Positions 26,683 to 36,992 are shown, counted from the first letter of the stretch. The stretch is DNA of 64,000 nucleotides from Thioclava sp. SK-1 (GCF_001705665.1 NZ_MDHA01000040.1:29177-93176), one strand, 5' to 3'. Translations and numbers: made by a program. Notes: generated from the letters alone by a model not told the origin.

Positions 26683-28467
26683 TTATGCCTCCACCAATGG
26701 GCCGGGATTATTGACATAAGTCTGATGAATGGCACGCGCGGCGCGGATGGCCAGCGCCCCAACCGTCAGCGTCGGGTTATAGCCACCATTGTTGGGGAAG
26801 GCCGACGCCCCGACCGAAAAGACATTGTGGCAATCCCAGCTTTGCAAATAGGGATTCAACGCCGATGTCGTGGGATCGGCCCCCATTTCCAAACCGGCGA
26901 TTGTATGAGAGGAATGCTGCTTATACGGGTTCCAGCTTTCAGCGGCCTGATTGTCGCTGCTGATTGCCTCGCCTCCGGCCTCTTGCATGGTCTGCGTAGC
27001 TTTCTGGGTCGTCCAGGCGGCCATTTTGCGGTCATTCTCGTTCCAGTCAAAGGTCAGGCTTAGAAGGGGCTGGCCATGACGGTCTTTGTAATTTGGGTCC
27101 AGGGACAGATAGGCGCCGCGCGTGGGCATAGAGGTTCCTTGAACAAAAATATTCGCGGCCTCTTGATAATCACGGGCATAGGCCTGTTTCCAATCACTGC
27201 CCCAGCGTTTGTGGCCCGGGCGCAAACCGTTCATGTTCTGGATTGGACGACCATTGGTGGAATACCCCATGATCCCTGCGCCGCCGATGAAATCCAAATC
27301 GCTGTGATCGAAATTATCGCCGTTGAAATCGTCGATCTGCACCCCCAGCGCGCCACCGCCGATGAACGGATTCATCTTGGCCCCTGAAAAGAAGCCTGAC
27401 ACCGAAGCACAGGTTTGATAATTATAGTTGCGACCGATCGTGCCGCGCATCGTCGCAGGGTCATATTGCTCCCCGATTTGCGACAATAGCATCAGCCGGA
27501 CATTGTCCATCTGATAGGCGGTGATGCAGACGATATCTGCGGGCTGGAAGAAGGTCTCGCCGTCGCGGGTGACGCAATTCACCCCGGTGACGGTCTTGCC
27601 ATCTTCATGTTTGACCGCATGCAGAACCTCTGTTTCCGTCAGAACGGTGAAATTGGGGCGCCGCATCAACGCAGGCAACACACAGGCCTGAGGCGAAGAT
27701 TTTGAGAAATTCCCACAGCCGTGGAAATCGCAAAAACCACAATAGGTGCACGGCCCCATCGTGACGCCAAGCGGGTTCACATAGGCTTGCGAAATATTGC
27801 CCGCCGGGATGGTGAACGGGTTATAGCCCATAGACTGCGTGGTTTCGCGATAGATCGACATCCAATGGGTGTCTTTCAACGGCGGGGTCGGGTATTCGCG
27901 CTTGCGCATCCCCTCAAAGACATTGCCGCCGGGAACCTTTTCACCGTTCAGATAACCGGCCTTGCCAGAGGTGCCCGCGATCCGTTCAAAACGGTCGTAA
28001 TCGGCCTCCATCTCCTGATAGGTGACGCCCCAGTCTTGCAACAACAGCCCATCGTCGCGCAGCCCTGCAAGGCGGCTTGCGCCATAGCGGTCAGCGGTTT
28101 GGCTTGCCACCTCAAAATCCCAAGGGGTAAAGCGCCATGACATTCCGGCCCAATGGGTGCCTGCACCGCCGACATTCCAGCCGAATTGATAGGCCGACCA
28201 ATTGCGCACAGGGGCGGCGGTTTGGCCGCTGCGGTTGCGAAATGTGGTGGTTTCCACGCTCATGGGCTGCAGCAGCTTGCGCCGAGTGTGCCAGCGCAGC
28301 TCATCTGGGTCCACAGCAGGTGGGAAATCGGTCGATGTATCGCGCCATGCGCCACGTTCGATGGCCAGCACATTCAGGCCAGCGCGGGTCAGCTCCTCGG
28401 CCATGACCGAGCCTGCCCAGCCAAGACCCACGATCACGACATCCGCCTTGGGGCGTGTATTCGCCAT
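26683..28467 (-). CDS. GMC-family flavoprotein, gluconate 2-dehydrogenase/sorbitol dehydrogenase type
   Basis: 594 aa with the FAD-binding GLGWAGSVMAEEL near residue 14, GGAGTHWAGMSWRFTPWDF, a Cys-rich loop (CTYCGFCDFHGCG, ~residues 232-244) that may hold an Fe-S cluster as in FAD-glucose dehydrogenases, and the C-terminal WDCHNVFSVGASAFPNNGGYNPT with catalytic His/Asn. It is the catalytic subunit of the complex with the cytochrome c and subunit 3 genes around it. It oxidises a sugar, sugar acid or polyol in the periplasm; the substrate cannot be told. Confidence 0.9.
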   Translation of the reverse strand: MANTRPKADVVIVGLGWAGSVMAEELTRAGLNVLAIERGAWRDTSTDFPPAVDPDELRWHTRRKLLQPMSVETTTFRNRSGQTAAPVRNWSAYQFGWNVGGAGTHWAGMSWRFTPWDFEVASQTADRYGASRLAGLRDDGLLLQDWGVTYQEMEADYDRFERIAGTSGKAGYLNGEKVPGGNVFEGMRKREYPTPPLKDTHWMSIYRETTQSMGYNPFTIPAGNISQAYVNPLGVTMGPCTYCGFCDFHGCGNFSKSSPQACVLPALMRRPNFTVLTETEVLHAVKHEDGKTVTGVNCVTRDGETFFQPADIVCITAYQMDNVRLMLLSQIGEQYDPATMRGTIGRNYNYQTCASVSGFFSGAKMNPFIGGGALGVQIDDFNGDNFDHSDLDFIGGAGIMGYSTNGRPIQNMNGLRPGHKRWGSDWKQAYARDYQEAANIFVQGTSMPTRGAYLSLDPNYKDRHGQPLLSLTFDWNENDRKMAAWTTQKATQTMQEAGGEAISSDNQAAESWNPYKQHSSHTIAGLEMGADPTTSALNPYLQSWDCHNVFSVGASAFPNNGGYNPTLTVGALAIRAARAIHQTYVNNPGPLVEA

Positions 28468-28484
28468 TGTTCTCTCCTTCGGGA

Positions 28485-29207
28485 TCAGTCGTTAGGGATC
28501 AGGGACACGGGCGACAGGTTCAGCGCCTCGCCGCGGCGTTCCACATAGGGACGGTAATCATAGCGCGCGCCAGGAAAGCCGATCATTTTCCACCCCGCCA
28601 TATCGCGATTTCCGCCATAGATCGGATCCGCCAGATAGCCCTCTCGGGTGTTTTGCAGCATCAGTTCAAAGAACGCCTGACCATTGACGCCTGCGCCAAG
28701 GTCAATCGTGCCCGCCTCTAGGCCGGTCAAAATCTCGTCGATCTGGTCGGGCGACAGCGCGTGAAACGCGCCCCCCCATGTCGCCTGCGCATAGGCCTCC
28801 AGCGCCTTTAGCCCGCTGTCATAGCGTTCGCGCGGGGTGCTTAAGAATTGTGGCGCCCCCATGATCGCTTCTTCATTTTCAGGATGCAGTGGTTTTTGCA
28901 GATACAACGCCGTGCCTGCGCCGTAATCACCCGCCAGCTGATCGTCGATAAATTCCAGACAGCCGGCCTCGCTGGCCGATGGGCCATACGCATCTGCCGG
29001 GATCAGCCGATCGATAACCGCATGCAGCGTCTTGCGGTCCGTTTCATCGGTGAAAACGCGCAGCGCGCCGCCCATACGGGGCTTGGGAAGGTGATCAGCG
29101 CTTAGCGCCGTATGGGTTGGATATCCCTTCATCTCTTTGGCGCTGGCGGCAACCCCTGTCGACGCCACCATAGCACCCAAAGAGAAAAGGGCTTCTCTGC
29201 GGTTCAT
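28485..29207 (-). CDS. Gluconate 2-dehydrogenase subunit 3 family protein
   Basis: 240 aa; the start at 29207 follows AGGAGA. The N-terminus MNRREALFSLGAMVASTG is a Tat signal (RR motif), which would carry the folded GMC partner to the periplasm with it. The body has the family pattern LIPADAYGPSASEAGCLEFIDDQL and YDYRPYVERRGE. First gene of the three-gene dehydrogenase operon (17-bp gap to the GMC gene). Confidence 0.88.
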   Translation of the reverse strand: MNRREALFSLGAMVASTGVAASAKEMKGYPTHTALSADHLPKPRMGGALRVFTDETDRKTLHAVIDRLIPADAYGPSASEAGCLEFIDDQLAGDYGAGTALYLQKPLHPENEEAIMGAPQFLSTPRERYDSGLKALEAYAQATWGGAFHALSPDQIDEILTGLEAGTIDLGAGVNGQAFFELMLQNTREGYLADPIYGGNRDMAGWKMIGFPGARYDYRPYVERRGEALNLSPVSLIPND

Positions 29208-29552
29208 GACAAATTTCTCCTGCATGATGTCAAGGCGCTGGTCCCGTCATCGTGGAAACGATCGGGAACCGCGCGCGAAAAACCGCCCAACGTCACGCCA
29301 TGACAGCCAAAAACATCCGGGGCGGGCAAATTGCACCGCCCGTGATATCTTGTGCGATATGGCGGAGCACCCAGGGCCGCAACCGCCCAAACGAACCCAA
29401 GACCGCGGCCATGTGCGAAGGGGTCACCATGACGGTTTTTGATGACGGTCTGCGCGTGAGTTGCACAAGGGCTGCGCATGCTCACGCGGTTCCATCGCCC
29501 GGAAGCTGGGTGTAAGACGGGCGCGAACTTACCACCGAAAAAGAGGCGCATA
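29208..29552. other. Divergent intergenic region, no gene seen
   Basis: 345 bp between the dehydrogenase operon and the broken LacI-type gene. It should carry both promoters. No clear operator palindrome or small ORF was found. Confidence 0.45.
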
Positions 29553-30563
29553 ATGCGCAGTACAGTGTCAGATCTGGCCCGTGAATCCGGTGTCAGCGTT
29601 TCAACGATTGAACGGATCATCAGCGGGCGCGGAACGGTCAAAACCTCGACGATTGAACATGTTTTGAACAATGCTGAACGGATTGATTTCTATGCGATCG
29701 GCTGGGCGGGTCCACCCCGCGCAAACGCTTTGGATTTTTGATCCGTGTGCAAGAACGACAATTTTACGCGCAATTGACACAGCGCCTGCAAGACGAGGTA
29801 TCGCTAATCCGCAAAATCGCGGCGGAAAGCGTTATCCATCACGTCTCGCCGGTGGATCCCCACCAGATTGCTGCGGCGCTACATACGCTGGCGAAAACCT
29901 GTCATGCAATTGCTGCGGTGATGATTGATCATCCCATTATCAATCAAGCCATTGATGAGCTGCGCACGCGTAATGTCCCGGTGATTGCGCTGCTATCAGA
30001 TGTCTCCTCGCCGGCGCTGGCGGGGTCGATCGGGGTGAATGATTGGCAGATCGGGCGCTGTGCGGGATGGTTCATGGATCGGCACATGTTGCCTGCGCCC
30101 CGCTACGCGGTCATCAGCGGGCATGACATGTTTCGCTGTCAGCAAACGGCCGATGCGGGGTTTCGAAGCTATATCAGCAGTGAGAAGGCGCAGGCCAGCG
30201 TGTTGCCCACGTTTTTTTGCAATGAAGATGACGCAACCGCCTTTGATCTGACCCAAGGCCTGTTGGCGCAAACCCCTGCCATCACGGGTGTGTTTGTAAG
30301 TGGCGGCGGCATTGACGGCGTGCTTGGCGCACTGGAACGCCACAGGGGGCCAAAACCATTGGTCGTCGCGATTGATTGAGACCACGCCAAAGGTACGCCG
30401 GGCTTTGGCAAATGGCACATTAGAGGCAATCTTGGCCCATCCCAGCCAAGAAAGCGTGCCCGATCTGTTACAGGCTATGATCACGCTGTCGCTGCGCCCG
30501 GCACAGCCTGCACCCGTTTCAACCACCATCCCCTTTCGCATTTTGCTGAAAGAAAACCTGTAA
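29553..30563 (+). pseudogene. LacI-family regulator, broken by two frameshifts
   Basis: A LacI HTH (TVSDLARESGVSVSTIERIISGRGTV) starts at 29553 after AAGAGG. The frame hits a stop at 29739 and the effector domain resumes one frame over, where STPRKRFGFLIRVQERQFYAQ reads through about 29712-29775. That places the first shift near 29700-29712. The second frame stops at 30377-30379 and the C-terminus (TPKVRRALANGTLEAILAHPSQESVPDLL) resumes in the first frame. The second break coincides with a tandem GATT duplication at 30370-30377; removing one copy restores the frame. It probably once controlled the TRAP or dehydrogenase genes. Confidence 0.85.
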
Positions 30564-30694
30564 CACCCCGCACACAGCCATGATCGCGGCAACATTGCGC
30601 GGGGCTGAACCATATGGCCCGTCTGCCCTGGATGGAAACGACGCGCTGATGGGGCGCGGATGCGCAGGGCCGATACCTTGACACGGACACGGGC

Positions 30695-31975
30695 CTATTG
30701 CCCCAATGTCAGCCGCACAAGGCCAAGGCTGATCACCGGCACATAGGTGATCGCCAGCAGACCCAAAATCACCGTGACAATCGGCCAAACCAATGCGGGA
30801 AAAATCTGTTGCACCGGTATCCGCGCCACTGCGGCGGCGGCAAACAAATTGACCCCCAGCGGCGGCGTGAACATCCCCAAAGCCAGGTTCACCACGATCA
30901 CTATGCCAAAATGCACCGGATCAATGCCAAAGGCGATGGCGACGGGCGTCAAAATCGGGGCCAGCACCAAAATCGCGGCAGAGGTTTCGATAAACATCCC
31001 CACAATCAGCAGCAATATATTGATCCCCAACAAAAAGGTCAGCCGTGAATGGAACGTATCCCTGGCCCAATCGCCCACCGCATCGGGCAGGCCCGACAGG
31101 CTGATCAAAAAGCTGAACAACGATGCGGCAGCGATGACCAACATCACCACCCCAGATGAGACGGTCGCATCCCGAAACAGCCGGGGCAGATCGGACCAGC
31201 CCAGCTCTTTATACACAAACAGCCCCAGCACCAACGCATAGATGACAGACACGGCCGCAGCCTCGGTCGGTGTAAACACCCCGCCATAGATCCCGCCGAT
31301 GATGATTACCGGCATCATCAACGCCCAAAATGCCTGTCGAAACGCGGGCCACAGCGGGCGCCTATCCGCGCCATCATGGTCGCCCACGCCGCGCACACGG
31401 CACCAGATTTGCACCATTACCACCAAACCCGCAGCAATCATCAGCCCCGGCACCAACCCCCCCATGAACAGCTGCGTGATCGATGTCTCGGTTGACACTG
31501 CGTAAAGGATTAACGGAACCGAGGGCGGAATGATCACGCCCAGCTCGGCCGAAGACGCCTGTATCGCACTGGCCATCGCCACCGGATAACCGTGGCGCAC
31601 CATAGCCGGGATCAAAATAGAGCCGATGGCAAATGTTGTCGCCACCGATGACCCCGAAATGGCCGCAAAGATCATACATGTGATCACACAAGAACAGGCC
31701 AGCCCGCCGCGCATCCCCCCGATGATGGATTTCACGAATTCAACGAGGCGATTGGAAATCCCGCCATGGGTCATCAACACCCCGGCCAGGATGAAAAACG
31801 GCACGGCCATCAATGGGAAACTGTCAAGGCCGGTGAACATTTTCTGCGGCACGACCAGCAACGGCAGGTTGGAAAAAGCCTTAATCGAGATCACCGCCGC
31901 CAATCCGATAGAAATGGCCACGGGAACCGACAGGCCAAACAGCACGATCAGGCTCAGGACAAGGGCTGCGTTCAT
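30695..31975 (-). CDS. dctM: TRAP transporter large permease
   Basis: 426 aa, typical DctM length, with about twelve hydrophobic helices and family text LLVVPQKMFTGLDSFPLMAVPFFILAG split over two helices, then GSSVATTFAIGSILIPAM and FTPTEAAAVSVIYAL. Sodium-driven import of an organic acid. The start at 31975 (MNAALVLS) overlaps dctQ by ATGA. It lies beside apnO, so the substrate may be D-apionate or another pectin-derived acid; this is inference. Confidence 0.92.
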   Translation of the reverse strand: MNAALVLSLIVLFGLSVPVAISIGLAAVISIKAFSNLPLLVVPQKMFTGLDSFPLMAVPFFILAGVLMTHGGISNRLVEFVKSIIGGMRGGLACSCVITCMIFAAISGSSVATTFAIGSILIPAMVRHGYPVAMASAIQASSAELGVIIPPSVPLILYAVSTETSITQLFMGGLVPGLMIAAGLVVMVQIWCRVRGVGDHDGADRRPLWPAFRQAFWALMMPVIIIGGIYGGVFTPTEAAAVSVIYALVLGLFVYKELGWSDLPRLFRDATVSSGVVMLVIAAASLFSFLISLSGLPDAVGDWARDTFHSRLTFLLGINILLLIVGMFIETSAAILVLAPILTPVAIAFGIDPVHFGIVIVVNLALGMFTPPLGVNLFAAAAVARIPVQQIFPALVWPIVTVILGLLAITYVPVISLGLVRLTLGQ

Positions 31976-32448
31976 GTTTCGGGTCCCTCTGTTCCAAAAT
32001 GGCGTAGCAAAACACCGGGGACCGCCATCGCCGCCCCAACCGGCAGGGCATAGTAAAATACCGACATCGGCACATTCAGCATCGCAACACGCTGCATCTG
32101 CACGCGTTGGGCCATCGCCACGCCATACCACAGCAACACGCCCAGAAAGATCAGCGTCAGAACCGTAACCAGCCGGATCACCCAAACCTGCCACCGCGCC
32201 GTTAACAACGAGCGTAAGAAATCAATCGGGATCATCGCGCCCAATCGGAACCCTGCGGCAGCGGCCAAAAATGTGGACCAGATGACCAGGCCGCGCGCCA
32301 GCACCTCGGACCACACGGCGGCATCGCCCAGAATGAACCGGGTGATGACCTGCACAAAGACCAGCACAACGGCCAAAGCCAGCAATAGCGCCGACAGATT
32401 ATGCGCCAGCCGCACGATGGCCTCAGCGCCCCGCGATAGGATCGTCAT
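31972..32448 (-). CDS. dctQ: TRAP transporter small permease
   Basis: 158-aa DctQ with four predicted helices (LLLALAVVLVFVQVITRFI; VIWSTFLAAAAGFRLG; LTLIFLGVLLWYGVAMA; VFYYALPVGAAMAVPGVLL). GGAGG precedes the ATG; its stop overlaps the dctM start. It pairs with DctM in the inner membrane. Confidence 0.9.
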   Translation of the reverse strand: MTILSRGAEAIVRLAHNLSALLLALAVVLVFVQVITRFILGDAAVWSEVLARGLVIWSTFLAAAAGFRLGAMIPIDFLRSLLTARWQVWVIRLVTVLTLIFLGVLLWYGVAMAQRVQMQRVAMLNVPMSVFYYALPVGAAMAVPGVLLRHFGTEGPET

Positions 32449-32530
32449 TGTCAGACCTCCGCTTTACCCGGGTTATCGGGGCGCATTGGGGGCCAGCACA
32501 GCGACCGCCCCCTGCCCCGCCCAGGCGTGA

Positions 32531-33505
32531 TTACTGTTGTGCCATGCGAATGCGGTCGATCAGCTCGGGGCTGTAGCGATCCGCATATTGATCATAGGCG
32601 GGCTGCACCGCCTTGGCGAAGGCCGCTTTATCAACGGTTTCGACCACCGCCATTCCATGGGCCTTCATCGCCTCCACACCTGCGGTTTCATTGGCAGCAA
32701 CGGTGGCGCGGGCGGCTTTGGCTGCGGCCGTGGCGGCCGTGCGCACCCAATCTTGTTCTTGCGCCGACAACGCGTCCCAATGGATCTGCGACATCACCAC
32801 CGCTGCGGGCGAATATACATGGCCGGTCAGTGTCACATATTTCTGAATTTCCCACATGTTATTGGCCGTGATGATCGGCACCGGGTTTTCCTGCCCATCA
32901 ATCGTGCCCTGCTGTAATGAGGTCAGAACCTCGGTCCAGCTCATTGGTGTGGGGGCCGCGCCGGTGGCTTTGAAGGCCGCGATATGAACCTCATTCTCCA
33001 TCGTGCGGATCTTCAACCCTGCCAAATCTTCAGGCGTTTCAACCGCATGGACGGAATTGGTGATATGGCGGAACCCGTTCTCTGACCAAGCCAGACCGAC
33101 CAATCCAGCCTGTGAAAATTTGGCCAGTATTTCTTGCCCGATATCCCCGTCCAAAACCGCATGTGCGGATTCGTAATCATTGAAAAGGAAGGGGAAATCC
33201 AGCGCATAGACCTCGGGGACGAAATTCCCGATTGGCCCTGTGGACGAGATCGTAAATTCAATCGTGCCGATCTGTAGCCCCTCAATCACATCGCGCTCGC
33301 CGCCCAGTGCACCAGAGGGTTTCAGCGCAATTTCAATATCGCCGCCCGACAGGGTTTCCAGTGTGTCTTTGAACGCCCGCCCCGCATCGCCGTAATGCGA
33401 GTCGCTGGGCGGGGTAAAGGCCAGGTTCATGGTTTTGGCCGCCACCGGCAGCGCCAGGGCTGTGGTGGCGATCAGAATTGCAAAACACCGAGTCATCGTC
33501 GTCAT
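32531..33505 (-). CDS. dctP: TRAP transporter periplasmic binding protein
   Basis: 324 aa with a signal peptide (MTTMTRCFAILIATTALALPVAA) and GGGAGGA upstream. The mature part is DctP-like: FTPPSDSHYGDAGRAFKDTLE, FLFNDYESAHAVLDG, and GLKIRTMENEVHIAAFKATGAAPTPMSWTEV divided around the conserved ligand-carboxylate Arg (the R of LKIRTM, about residue 168). That Arg argues for a carboxylate ligand. It is 77 bp downstream of apnO on the same strand, consistent with an acid of the apionate pathway. Confidence 0.9.
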   Translation of the reverse strand: MTTMTRCFAILIATTALALPVAAKTMNLAFTPPSDSHYGDAGRAFKDTLETLSGGDIEIALKPSGALGGERDVIEGLQIGTIEFTISSTGPIGNFVPEVYALDFPFLFNDYESAHAVLDGDIGQEILAKFSQAGLVGLAWSENGFRHITNSVHAVETPEDLAGLKIRTMENEVHIAAFKATGAAPTPMSWTEVLTSLQQGTIDGQENPVPIITANNMWEIQKYVTLTGHVYSPAAVVMSQIHWDALSAQEQDWVRTAATAAAKAARATVAANETAGVEAMKAHGMAVVETVDKAAFAKAVQPAYDQYADRYSPELIDRIRMAQQ

Positions 33506-33582
33506 ATCATGTCCTCCCAAACATGTTGAAACTTGTGCCGCGGGCGCAACCTCCCCGTTGCAAACGCGCGGATTGGGTGAAA

Positions 33583-34410
33583 TCAGGTGATCCGCTGGAT
33601 CGAGGCTTCGATCTCTTCCGGGCGGAAAACATTTTTCCAATCGTCGCGCATCAAGGCGGGTTTGCCGAATTCAATCGCCTTGTTACAGGCGTCGGAAAAC
33701 TGTCCTTGCACCTGATCAAAGATCACTGCGCCCAGAATATTCATATGGCCCAATAAGAAATCACGGGCGCAATCATGGCTGACGCCCCGCGCGACGACCT
33801 CATCCATCGCTTCGCGCATCACCACCAGCAATGATGCACAGACGGTTTCTGACAATCCGGGTTCCAGCAGCGCCATCTGCTCAACCGTCACGCGGTAGCT
33901 GCGCGCAACCGGGGCATAGATCGCGCGGGCGATGGACTCGCCAAGTGCATAATGCTCTTCCGGGCCTTGCATCAACGCGTTCACCACGCCTTGTTGCGCC
34001 GCCACACCGCCAAAATAATCGCGCCGGCCGGCTTGGGTGGTTTCGTCGTTGAAAATCGGCGGGTGGCAGGGGTGTGTTACGAAATAGGTGATGTCATCGC
34101 GCGCGGGCAGATGCCCGGCGAACGGTGCTGCAGCGTCCAAGATCACCACCATGGTTCCCGGCGCAAGCTTTGGCACAACAGCCGCTGCGACCTTGCCAAT
34201 AACAGTGTCTGGCACCGCCAAAATCACGACATCCGCCCCGGTAATCGCCTGATCAGCACCTTGTGGGGCGGCACCGACCTCATCTTTCAGGCGCTGAACG
34301 CCGATATCGCTGACTTCGACATGGCGAATATCGAAATCGGTCTTTTTCAGGTTCAATGACAGGCGCACGCCCATCTTTCCACCTGCGCCAAATAGGGCGA
34401 TTGCGGTCAT
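33583..34410 (-). CDS. apnO: D-apionate oxidoisomerase
   Basis: 275 aa with an N-terminal Rossmann fold (ALFGAGGKMGVRLS, residues 5-18) and a C-terminal domain of the phosphogluconate-dehydrogenase type. This is the layout and length of ApnO, which oxidises D-apionate with NAD and shifts its hydroxymethyl group to give 3-oxo-isoapionate. Characteristic text: AAAPFAGHLPARDDITYFVTHP and PVARSYRVTVEQMALLEPGLSETV in separate blocks. GGAGGA precedes the ATG. The surrounding apsD, apnL, oiaK and RuBisCO-like genes support the assignment strongly. Confidence 0.88.
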   Translation of the reverse strand: MTAIALFGAGGKMGVRLSLNLKKTDFDIRHVEVSDIGVQRLKDEVGAAPQGADQAITGADVVILAVPDTVIGKVAAAVVPKLAPGTMVVILDAAAPFAGHLPARDDITYFVTHPCHPPIFNDETTQAGRRDYFGGVAAQQGVVNALMQGPEEHYALGESIARAIYAPVARSYRVTVEQMALLEPGLSETVCASLLVVMREAMDEVVARGVSHDCARDFLLGHMNILGAVIFDQVQGQFSDACNKAIEFGKPALMRDDWKNVFRPEEIEASIQRIT

Positions 34411-34445
34411 GATATAGTCTCCTCCTTAGTGATCCTGGATCGGGT

Positions 34446-34461
34446 TCACAACTGGTATGAT
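34446..34461 (-). promoter_or_regulatory. Operator-like 16-mer upstream of apnO
   Basis: Minus-strand ATCATACCAGTTGTGA, 36 bp upstream of the apnO ATG. A second partial copy (ATCATAC) is at 34468-34474. The same core is found upstream of the RuBisCO-like gene, oiaK and other genes in this locus, as expected for a FadR-type GntR repressor site. Confidence 0.55.
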
Positions 34462-34567
34462 GACATGATCATACGCCGTGTTAAGCAACCGTTGTCAAGC
34501 GGCTTCGCGCTGTGTTTGGCAGGAAATTGGCCTGCGGTTCGGTGCCAAAATCCGCAGGCAAAACCAT

Positions 34568-34592
34568 CCCGCTGACCGGATGGATCAGCGGG
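34568..34592 (-). terminator. Hairpin terminator after the RuBisCO-like gene
   Basis: CCCGCTGA (34568-34575) pairs with TCAGCGGG (34585-34592), extended by a CC/GG pair. Read on the minus strand it is followed by ATGGTTTTG. It separates oiaX from apnO, which has its own operator-like site. Confidence 0.6.
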
Positions 34593-34620
34593 GTCTGGCG
34601 GTGGCGTAAACCGGCTCGGT

Positions 34621-35886
34621 TTAGGCGTCGATCAGCTCTGGCGTGCCCCATTTGTCCAGCGACGCGGCCAGCTCTGGATGATCGGCGGCCATCTGCCGCA
34701 GGCTCAGCCCCGCCTGCGCGGCCTGCCAGGCCTGACGAATCGCACGGACACCCGCGCCCGGCCCCATCGGGTGGCCATGGATGCCGCCACCGCCCAGATA
34801 CATCAGATCCAGTGTGCCTCCGGTCCGCTTATAGGTTTGCACCGCCTGCCCGCCCCATTGGCCCGAACACACCACCGGCAGCGCCATATCCGCGGACGAA
34901 AAGATCGGCCGGCGCATCGCGGCAAAGCTGGACAGGAAGCTCTCATCTGGCTCCCAATATTTTGCCTGCAACCCATTGATCTGAAATTGATCCACGCCCA
35001 GCAGCCGCCAAATCTTCTGATAGGCCCGGAACTCCATCCCCAGCGCGGGATGACGGGTCAGAATATCCCAGCCATTGCGATGGGCATGCAAACACAGCCG
35101 TGATCGTTTGCGCAGAAAGCTCATGCCACCATATCCAATGGAATTGATATTGATCACCGCGCCCAACCCACCCCGATCTGCGACATAATCATGGTTGCGC
35201 ATCATCACATCTGGATCGGCGGCCGAAATGCCAAACGCATACATCACCCGTTTGCCGGTGTTTTGGTAATGCGCTTCGATCACAGGCAAGATCGCATCCG
35301 CCCGCGCTGTCAGCGGCGCATAGCTGGGGCCCATCATCTTTTCATCATCCTTGATGAAATCCACGCCGGCCTCACACAGGCTGCGCACAACATCCGCCGT
35401 CTCTTGCGCGGTCAGCCCCAGCGACGGTTTGATGATCGACGCGATCATCGGCCCCTTGGGCGCCCCCATCAATTGCCGCGACCCTGCAATTCCGAATTGC
35501 GGCCCAGGATGGCAGGCCCAATCCGGTGGAAAATCGAAATCCATCACCCGGATGCCCGTCAGCCCGCGCACGGCATAGACGCCGCCGACCGTCACCGTCA
35601 TCAGCGCGGCAATATCGGTTCCGATCGCCTCCATCGGATAGGCGATGGTGACATCGGCGCGATGAAACGGGCCGGGGTCATCGCTGGGAAATCCCGGGCT
35701 GGCCGAATCGGACAAGGGCGTGATCTGCTCTACCTGGGCGGCAAATCGCGCCCGCAGCGCCGGGGTTTCACCGGGCAGTTCGGTAAAAGTGCCCGTGGAT
35801 TGATCCGAGGCAATCTTTTCTGCCAAAGCGCGCGGATCCCCCGCAGTTTCCACACGATAGGTGACGCGAATCATGGCTTGGGTCAT
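34621..35886 (-). CDS. oiaX: RuBisCO-like protein, 3-oxo-isoapionate-4-phosphate transcarboxylase/hydrolase (or decarboxylase)
   Basis: 421 aa with the RuBisCO large-subunit fold. IIKPSLG carries K153 (RuBisCO K175), and VDFIKDDE keeps the carbamate/metal set K179, D181, E182. His 267/269 (LHAHRNG), K309 (QAKYWE), S341 (CSGQWGG) and the phosphate loop GGGGIHGHP are present. The loop equivalent to His327 reads QINGLQ, so true CO2 fixation is unlikely. D-apiose clusters contain two RLP types: OiaX (3-phosphoglycerate plus glycolate) and OiaC (decarboxylase). No erythrulose-phosphate isomerase is nearby, which favours OiaX. GAGGAGA precedes the start. Confidence 0.8.
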   Translation of the reverse strand: MTQAMIRVTYRVETAGDPRALAEKIASDQSTGTFTELPGETPALRARFAAQVEQITPLSDSASPGFPSDDPGPFHRADVTIAYPMEAIGTDIAALMTVTVGGVYAVRGLTGIRVMDFDFPPDWACHPGPQFGIAGSRQLMGAPKGPMIASIIKPSLGLTAQETADVVRSLCEAGVDFIKDDEKMMGPSYAPLTARADAILPVIEAHYQNTGKRVMYAFGISAADPDVMMRNHDYVADRGGLGAVININSIGYGGMSFLRKRSRLCLHAHRNGWDILTRHPALGMEFRAYQKIWRLLGVDQFQINGLQAKYWEPDESFLSSFAAMRRPIFSSADMALPVVCSGQWGGQAVQTYKRTGGTLDLMYLGGGGIHGHPMGPGAGVRAIRQAWQAAQAGLSLRQMAADHPELAASLDKWGTPELIDA

Positions 35887-35918
35887 GGGTTTCTCCTCTC
35901 ACCTAAGCTGTAGTAGTG

Positions 35919-35934
35919 ATCATACCTGTTGACA
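35919..35934 (+). promoter_or_regulatory. Operator-like 16-mer between divergent oiaX and apiose importer
   Basis: ATCATACCTGTTGACA, 33 bp upstream of oiaX and 88 bp upstream of the binding-protein gene, so one site could control both directions. Same core as the sites at apnO and oiaK. Confidence 0.55.
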
Positions 35935-35973
35935 ACATACTAACCATGCCACAGGCTAAGGCAGCATCAGTGA

Positions 35974-36975
<1,002 letters not shown>

Positions 36976-36992
36976 TCCCTGCATATGCCCCG

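Noticed and set aside
34621..35886. Genuine carbon-fixing RuBisCO
   Set aside because: Active-site loop equivalent to His327 is not kept, no small subunit or phosphoribulokinase nearby, and the neighbours are apiose enzymes.
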